NCBI GenBank assembly: GCA_022828595.1
Contig: JAKGHH010000002.1
Coordinates: 46,898,631 to 46,962,630 of the forward strand
DNA: 64,000 nt
Source: Nelumbo lutea
Lineage: Eukaryota; Streptophyta; Magnoliopsida; Proteales; Nelumbonaceae
Direction: 5' to 3'
Below, piece after piece: positions 58,308-64,000 of this stretch. The notes under the pieces are model-generated. The model had not been told where the DNA came from, did not search any database, and saw nothing but the letters and a program-made list of their open reading frames with translations. A program made the position numbers and the translations under genes. Position 1 is the stretch's first letter; each line of letters begins with the position of its first letter.

Positions 58308-61300
58308 TAAAGACTTTGTTGCCTCTTTGGGTCATCACTTATATAGATATTGCAAATAAAGGGGATAATTAAGAGAAATTTCTCATTTATGATGGGGATG
58401 TTGTGTGGGTAGATGTTGCTCAAATCTATGATGCTCCCAACACAAAGAAATTCACCAATATAGGGCGTTTGATAGAAGGCACATAGAGGGAATGTAAGCT
58501 AAAGAAGAGATATGGCAATGATTAGTCAATGCAATTAAGCTTTAGTAAAGCATGAAAACAAGTTGTTGGTGCCATTGTAAGGTTATAGAGGTTAGTCAAG
58601 TCTCCAAAGGTCCAGAGAAGGCAACGGGAAAGAGAGATGACATGGGGAAGAGAGAATAAGAGATGAGAGAAGGGAGAGTCCCTTTATGAGAAACCCTATG
58701 TCAACATTATGTGTTATCTCCCCTTAGGGAATGGTTGTTCTCCCTTTTTATAGAGAGAAACCCAAAGCTATAAGGAGAATGATATAAAGGAGACATTTCC
58801 TATTATGAAAGATGATTTTTATTCTTACGTTGGTTATTATTGGAGCATCATTGGGGTTTCGCCACGTGTCCAATGAAATCTTTTAAAAACAAGGTTTTCT
58901 TTCTCTTAAGGATTCTCATAATCCGTGTATACTACTTCCTTTTATGACCATTTTAAACTGAGATGGCACGAGTGACATAATTTTTTGCTTTGCTTGCCTT
59001 TACTAGGCACACGGGGCATCCCGTCATGCGTGTAATTTAAAGGCGCACATGTATCTAATATTTATTTCCGGTTGTATGGTAATTCCACGTTTGTCATGGG
59101 CTTGCGATGGTTTCGAGCTCATTGCAGGTTCATGCACATCCAAACCTCATCGTGGGTCCGCGCATGCCTGAAATTCATTGCAAATTTACCTATGCCAACA
59201 TTCATCGCGACTAGTTTCGGGCACGAGTTCGTCACAATCATGCGATGAGTTATGTGCTCATCGCAAGCATTCACGTGGTATTAATTTGATATTTTCTGTG
59301 CTCTAATGGCCTGAGCGGCCACTATGTACTTACACAAGTACTCTTCCCTTTTCTACTTTTTCTCACCATGGTACTCCAATTTTCAATAGCGATGTATTAC
59401 AAAATGAAATGGGGAAAATTTGACCTTTAACTAGGGGCAATCCATCCCATATAGACCTATACCCACAAATAGGTTGGGCTAATACTCCCCCAAGCTTTTT
59501 CAATCATGACCCAACTTGATTTCTTGAAATCCCAATCCAACTTTAACATAGTCCTTTTTTTTACTATGTAAATCCAATTTGTTTGAAATGGATTTTCAAG
59601 TTGGGATTGAATTAGATTGACTTATTTACTTTATATTGTTAGGTCAGATTGGAAAGTGCGTCAATCTTAATCCAACTAGAAGTTAAATATGGCTCATATT
59701 TTTGTTAACCTTAACATTGAGAAAAACTTCAAATAGAACTTTTTGGTTGGATTTTAGTTAGAGAATGCCATTGTACAATAAAATGATAATATTCCTTAAT
59801 GATTAGTTTTTCCTATATTTGATTTGTGTGTGTGTGAGAGAGAGGGTATGGGATGGGAAATTGTAAGACATTGGATCTCAAGAATAAGGACGTTGGATCA
59901 CACCAAATCAATGTGACCTATTGAGGCATATTTGACATAACTTTTTGGAACATGTTATAAGCATTGTCTTCCTCGATCTATTGCTCATGCCCTCCAATGC
60001 CATAATTTTAAAGCAAAGGTAAGACCAGAAGAATTCGGATTTTGTCCTCACACCATCATCACAACCCCTTGCAACTATGCATGGGGAATATATCCCCATG
60101 AAACAAATATGGCGATGTTCCTAGTGCACAACTCCAAAAGGATGCGAGGATAGTGTGAGAATAATTTTGCGATGATGAAATTTGAATTCAAACCAGAATA
60201 GTCTTTTACTTGTGACGCCAATTCGATTAAGGCTTTTTTTTTTTTTTGTATTTTTATGTCATGTTCTCCCTTATTCCATCATTTATTCCCTCCCAATGAC
60301 TAGATCTCAAATTATTTTTTTTAGTGTGCCTTTCGCAATGGTTCATTTGGGGCATACCTTGACATGGGCATGTTTGTTTGCCATTTTTTTTTCTTCTTTT
60401 GTGGTTTTAGGTTGTTGATGATAACTAGTTATCCTGTTTTGGATACCATTAATCGAGTGGTATGCACTTCATGCACATTGATTTTCTCTCCTTATTTGCT
60501 ATTTTTTTATTATTGTAGATCTAAACAATTTACTTCACCCTATTTTGTAGATTGAAAGGTAAATTCCAAGTCTAATTTATGAGGTAACATGTTTCCTAGT
60601 TCACATCATGTATTAAGTCTCATTTTGGTTGGTTATTTTACAAATATTCTCAATAAATACACATAAAAGTTGGTTTTCCATAAATATGGTGAGAAAAATA
60701 CTTTTTTTTTTCTAGTTGCGTTCGACTATGATACCAGATAAGACTATCGGAAAAGTTTACATCAAATCAACTGTTATCATAAAAGAGATGGACAATTTGG
60801 TAGTATTCATCACAATTCACGATGATACTTTGATTGGTCAAAGCTCTTCTAATTTCTTGTCTTTCCAATATCATAGATTTTTCCTGATTTATCATCAAAT
60901 CTTTCCTTTCACAGCCCAATTTCATAAAAAACCAAACACAACCACAATGTCATAAGGTGAGGATTGTTGATTGGTTGAAGGGGTAAGATTTTTGTTTGTT
61001 GATAGAGATATGTAATCATTATCTTGTTATCAAACTTGAAACATACATTAGTATTTTTTTTCAGGTCTTTTAGCATGACATCCCCTAACCATAAATGTGA
61101 CGCCATGCCCTTTCAGTTATTTTTGAGTCACGGATAGTTGATCGAATTATATATAGTTCTTGACAGATAAAAGCATTAAGTGCCTCTTTGCGAGGGTTTT
61201 CATGTAGTAGATTTTTGCTTTATAAGGTGGGCCTGGGTGGGCCTTTGGTTTATTCAGGTTTTTTTATTATTTCGTTAAAACTGAATTTTAATAATATATA

Positions 61301-61700
61301 CGCTATTATATTATAAAATATATATTATTTTTAACTCTAAAAATCAAAACCAAAAAATGAAATTAACCAAAAACAAACAAAAAAAAAAAAACGAATCGAT
61401 TTTCAGTTTTCGTTTATTGGTTTTAACCGAATAATTCATACCCCTGCGTCATATGGAAGGACTAGAAGCTATTCTTATATGTTTGTTGAAAAATCTGAAA
61501 AGCCGAAATACACTTTAATTCACCTAATAACTCGTTTTTCCCATCAAACTAATTTTAAAAGCCGAAGCCCTTCCAAACGGGTTCTAAATAATATGGAATG
61601 TGGACCGTTGTTTCTTTTCAAGGATCCGACGGCGCTTAAAGAAACCGTACTAGGGTTCACAAGAGCAAAGGGGGCAATGAGTTTAGACCACGGAATTGGC
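58308..61700. other. Intergenic, no gene seen; short (TG)n(GA)n tract near 59826
   Basis: Several short frames (for example 60182-60418 plus, 60716-60955 plus) lack domains and splice support. A TG then GA tract lies at 59826-59844. Homopolymers of T occur near 60235 and 60703. No RNA gene recognised. Confidence 0.5.
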
Positions 61701-61727
61701 CACTCCGCCGCTTCGAAAGTGGAAACG

Positions 61728-61886
61728 CAGGACAATACGGTAACATTTAGGAGCCCATGACGTAGCTTGATCTCTACCATTAATCGAAACCGATGGTCAA
61801 GACAGTAGCCTAAGCCATTGGATCAATTAATCTACGGTTTTGATAGAAACCCTAATGCGACCTGTCTTTAGAGAGACCTTTTAAGG
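61728..61886 (+). promoter_or_regulatory. Core promoter of EF1-alpha copy 2: tef-box-like, telo-box, TATA-like
   Basis: CAGGACAATACGGTAA (61728-61743) fits the tef-box pattern ARGGRYA-N5-GTAA except for its first base. AAACCCTAA (61847-61855) is an exact telo-box. CCTTTTAAG (about 61877-61885) is TATA-like. The spacing and order mirror the minus-strand promoter of copy 1. Confidence 0.6.
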
Positions 61887-61899
61887 CGAGTGCCTCGCT

Positions 61900-62637
61900 C
61901 TGCAAACCCTATTCCCTGCCCCAGCTCCCTCTTTCTCTCTGTACCTGGCGATAGGTTTATCGACGGGATCTCGGTGGTTTTTTCTTCGCCCAACTCTCTG
62001 CTGTTGCTAAAGGTTAGAATCCGCTCGATTTCTTACTAAAAGTTCCTTTCTATTGATGCTTCTCATATCTGCAACTTTTGGATTGCTATTCTAGATCTAT
62101 ACAACCATCATTCTTTCATCTGCTGTGTTTTCCATGGGAAATTCGAACGAGTATTCAATATTTGGGCCTAAGGATCCCTTTGTGTTTTTTATTTTAGTCA
62201 ATTGGTGGATTTCTTTTATCGTTTTTTTGGTTTTTTTTGTTCGTACGAATCCATTCATTTATATATTATTATAGTTTAGGAGATTTTGCTTTGCAAATGA
62301 ATGTTCTGAGCTTCGTCTATATCAGTTAGCTTTTTCCATGAATACTCTGGATCTGGAGACTTAGATCCGATTTCTTTGTTGCTAATCTCATCCTGCTTAT
62401 GTACTTTAGGGCTTCATAGCTTCTAAGTTTTTTTTTTGTGGAAATTATGTATGATTTGCATGTTTCTTTTAGTATTCATATTACAATCCTGAGCTTCACC
62501 GTTTTAATCTCTGCATTAGATGTTCTTAACAGGCTGTGTCTGTTACCATTTTCTTATTGCAGATTGATAAATATTCTTCATTGTTTTTTCTTTTTCCGAA
62601 TGTGCAGTTTATTGTTTTTCTCCCCTAAACGATCATC
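61900..62637 (+). other. 5'UTR and leader intron of EF1-alpha copy 2
   Basis: The first leader exon ends CTAAAG at 62012. The intron 62013-62607 (595 bases) starts GTTAGA and ends TGTGCAG. A 30-base second leader exon (62608-62637) precedes the ATG and is identical in layout to copy 1. Confidence 0.8.
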
Positions 62638-64000
62638 ATGGGTAAGGAGAAGGTTCACATAAACATCGTGGTCATCGGTCACGTCGACTCTGGTAAGTCG
62701 ACGACCACCGGTCACCTTATCTACAAGCTTGGAGGTATTGACAAGCGTGTTATCGAGAGGTTCGAGAAGGAGGCCGCTGAGATGAACAAGAGGTCATTCA
62801 AGTACGCCTGGGTGCTTGACAAGCTCAAGGCTGAGCGTGAGCGTGGTATCACCATTGATATTGCCCTGTGGAAATTCGAGACCACAAAGTACTACTGCAC
62901 TGTCATCGATGCTCCCGGGCATCGTGACTTCATCAAGAACATGATCACTGGAACTTCCCAGGCCGATTGTGCCGTCCTTATCATCGACTCCACCACTGGT
63001 GGTTTTGAGGCTGGTATCTCCAAGGATGGCCAGACCCGTGAGCACGCTCTCCTTGCTTTCACCCTTGGTGTCAAGCAAATGATCTGCTGCTGTAACAAGG
63101 TATCATCGGAAATTAACATTTTAGTCTTTTTAAGGGAACATTGGCCTTCGAAATGAACTTCTGTTACTGATGATTTCATTCTTCAATTATGATATGTGTA
63201 GATGGATGCCACCACCCCCAAGTACTCCAAGGCAAGGTATGATGAAATTGTGAAAGAAGTCTCCTCCTATCTGAAGAAGGTGGGTTACAACCCTGATAAA
63301 ATCCCCTTCGTTCCCATCTCCGGTTTCGAGGGTGACAACATGATTGAGAGGTCGACCAACCTCGACTGGTACAAGGGCCCAACCCTCCTTGATGCTCTGG
63401 ACTTGATCAATGAGCCCAAGAGGCCCTCAGACAAGCCCCTCCGTCTCCCACTCCAGGATGTCTACAAGATCGGTGGTATTGGAACTGTTCCAGTGGGTCG
63501 TGTTGAGACTGGTATCCTCAAGTCCGGTATGGTCGTCACCTTTGGTCCCACTGGATTGACCACTGAAGTCAAGTCTGTTGAGATGCACCACGAGACTCTC
63601 CAGGAGGCCCTTCCCGGTGACAACGTCGGTTTCAACGTGAAGAACGTTGCCGTCAAGGATCTCAAGCGTGGTTATGTTGCCTCAAACTCCAAGGAAGATC
63701 CTGCCAAGGAGGCTGCCAGCTTCACATCCCAGGTTATCATCATGAACCATCCTGGGCAGATTGGAAATGGATACGCCCCTGTTCTGGACTGCCACACTTC
63801 CCACATTGCTGTCAAGTTTGCCGAGATACTTACCAAGATCGACAGGCGATCCGGTAAGGAGCTTGAGAAGGAGCCCAAGTTCTTGAAGAACGGCGATGCT
63901 GGGTTTGTTAAGATGATTCCCACAAAGCCCATGGTGGTTGAGACCTTCTCTGAGTACCCTCCACTCGGTCGTTTTGCTGTGAGAGACATGCGTCAGACGG
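62638..64000 (+). CDS. EF1A: Elongation factor 1-alpha (eEF1A), copy 2, 3' end beyond window
   Basis: Exon 1 is 62638-63099 (154 codons) and exon 2 starts at 63202 after the acceptor TGTGTAG and runs past base 64000. About 420 of an expected 449 residues are present. The same GTPase motifs as in copy 1 are intact ([17 protein letters not shown] split by the intron). The residues where copy 1 departs from the consensus are the conserved ones here: Lys146, Glu203, Leu in DALDLINEP, Thr in MIPTKPM. It is probably the better-constrained member of the pair. The missing 3' end is about 90 bases. No stops or frameshifts within the visible part. Confidence 0.97.

Noticed and set aside
60182..60555. 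Hydrophobic 78- and 63-residue frames resembling membrane peptides
   Set aside because: T-rich sequence read as Phe/Leu; no start context, no family.
61479..61760. 93-residue plus frame upstream of EF1-alpha copy 2
   Set aside because: Overlaps the EF1-alpha promoter region, no similarity, not conserved in the copy 1 upstream region.

Overview
The window is nuclear DNA of a flowering plant. It carries plant-specific genes split by spliceosomal introns: a xylan-synthesis IRX9-type GT43 gene, a vicilin-like cupin with five exons, and two copies of elongation factor 1-alpha with a 5'UTR leader intron. The rest is AT-rich and crowded with plant lineages of Copia, Ty3/Gypsy (Tat type) and LINE retroelements and with small TIR elements. 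Nothing here allows a species call; a non-grass angiosperm is only an impression.

Layout. 1-1.06 kb: 3' part of a decayed LINE, minus strand. 2.3-7.3 kb: small TIR elements, then an AT-rich non-coding unit of about 1.6-2 kb present twice. 10.16-16.28 kb: complete IRX9-like gene, plus strand, three coding exons; its 4-kb second intron holds several TIR elements and a tRNA-Arg-like relic. 16.59-18.38 kb: complete vicilin-like cupin gene, minus strand, convergent with IRX9. 18.7-22.99 kb: TIR elements and dispersed repeats. 23.0-24.56 kb: remnant of a Tat-type Gypsy element (antisense ORF end plus LTR). 25-28.7 kb: no gene seen. 29.28-31.8 kb: EF1-alpha copy 1, minus strand. 33.5-43.8 kb: a LINE (minus) split by a 5.7-kb Copia element and a small TIR element. 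46.37-56.83 kb: complete but mutated Tat-type Gypsy element with a perfect 5-bp target-site duplication and a long antisense ORF. 61.8-64.0 kb: EF1-alpha copy 2, plus strand, running off the window.

The two EF1-alpha genes lie head to head, about 30 kb apart, and share coding sequence, intron positions and promoter. They are best explained as an inverted duplication whose spacer filled with transposons. The IRX9 and cupin genes are neighbours without an obvious functional link (secondary wall xylan versus seed-type storage protein). No bacterial-style operon, CRISPR array, rRNA or clearly intact tRNA was seen. The most interesting signals are: an antisense ORF conserved between two diverged Tat elements; tandem repeats of unrelated sequence inside both Tat LTRs; a TIR element whose boundaries and long target duplication can be read from the interrupted LINE reading frame; and the divergence of promoter, intron and coding sequence between the EF1-alpha copies.
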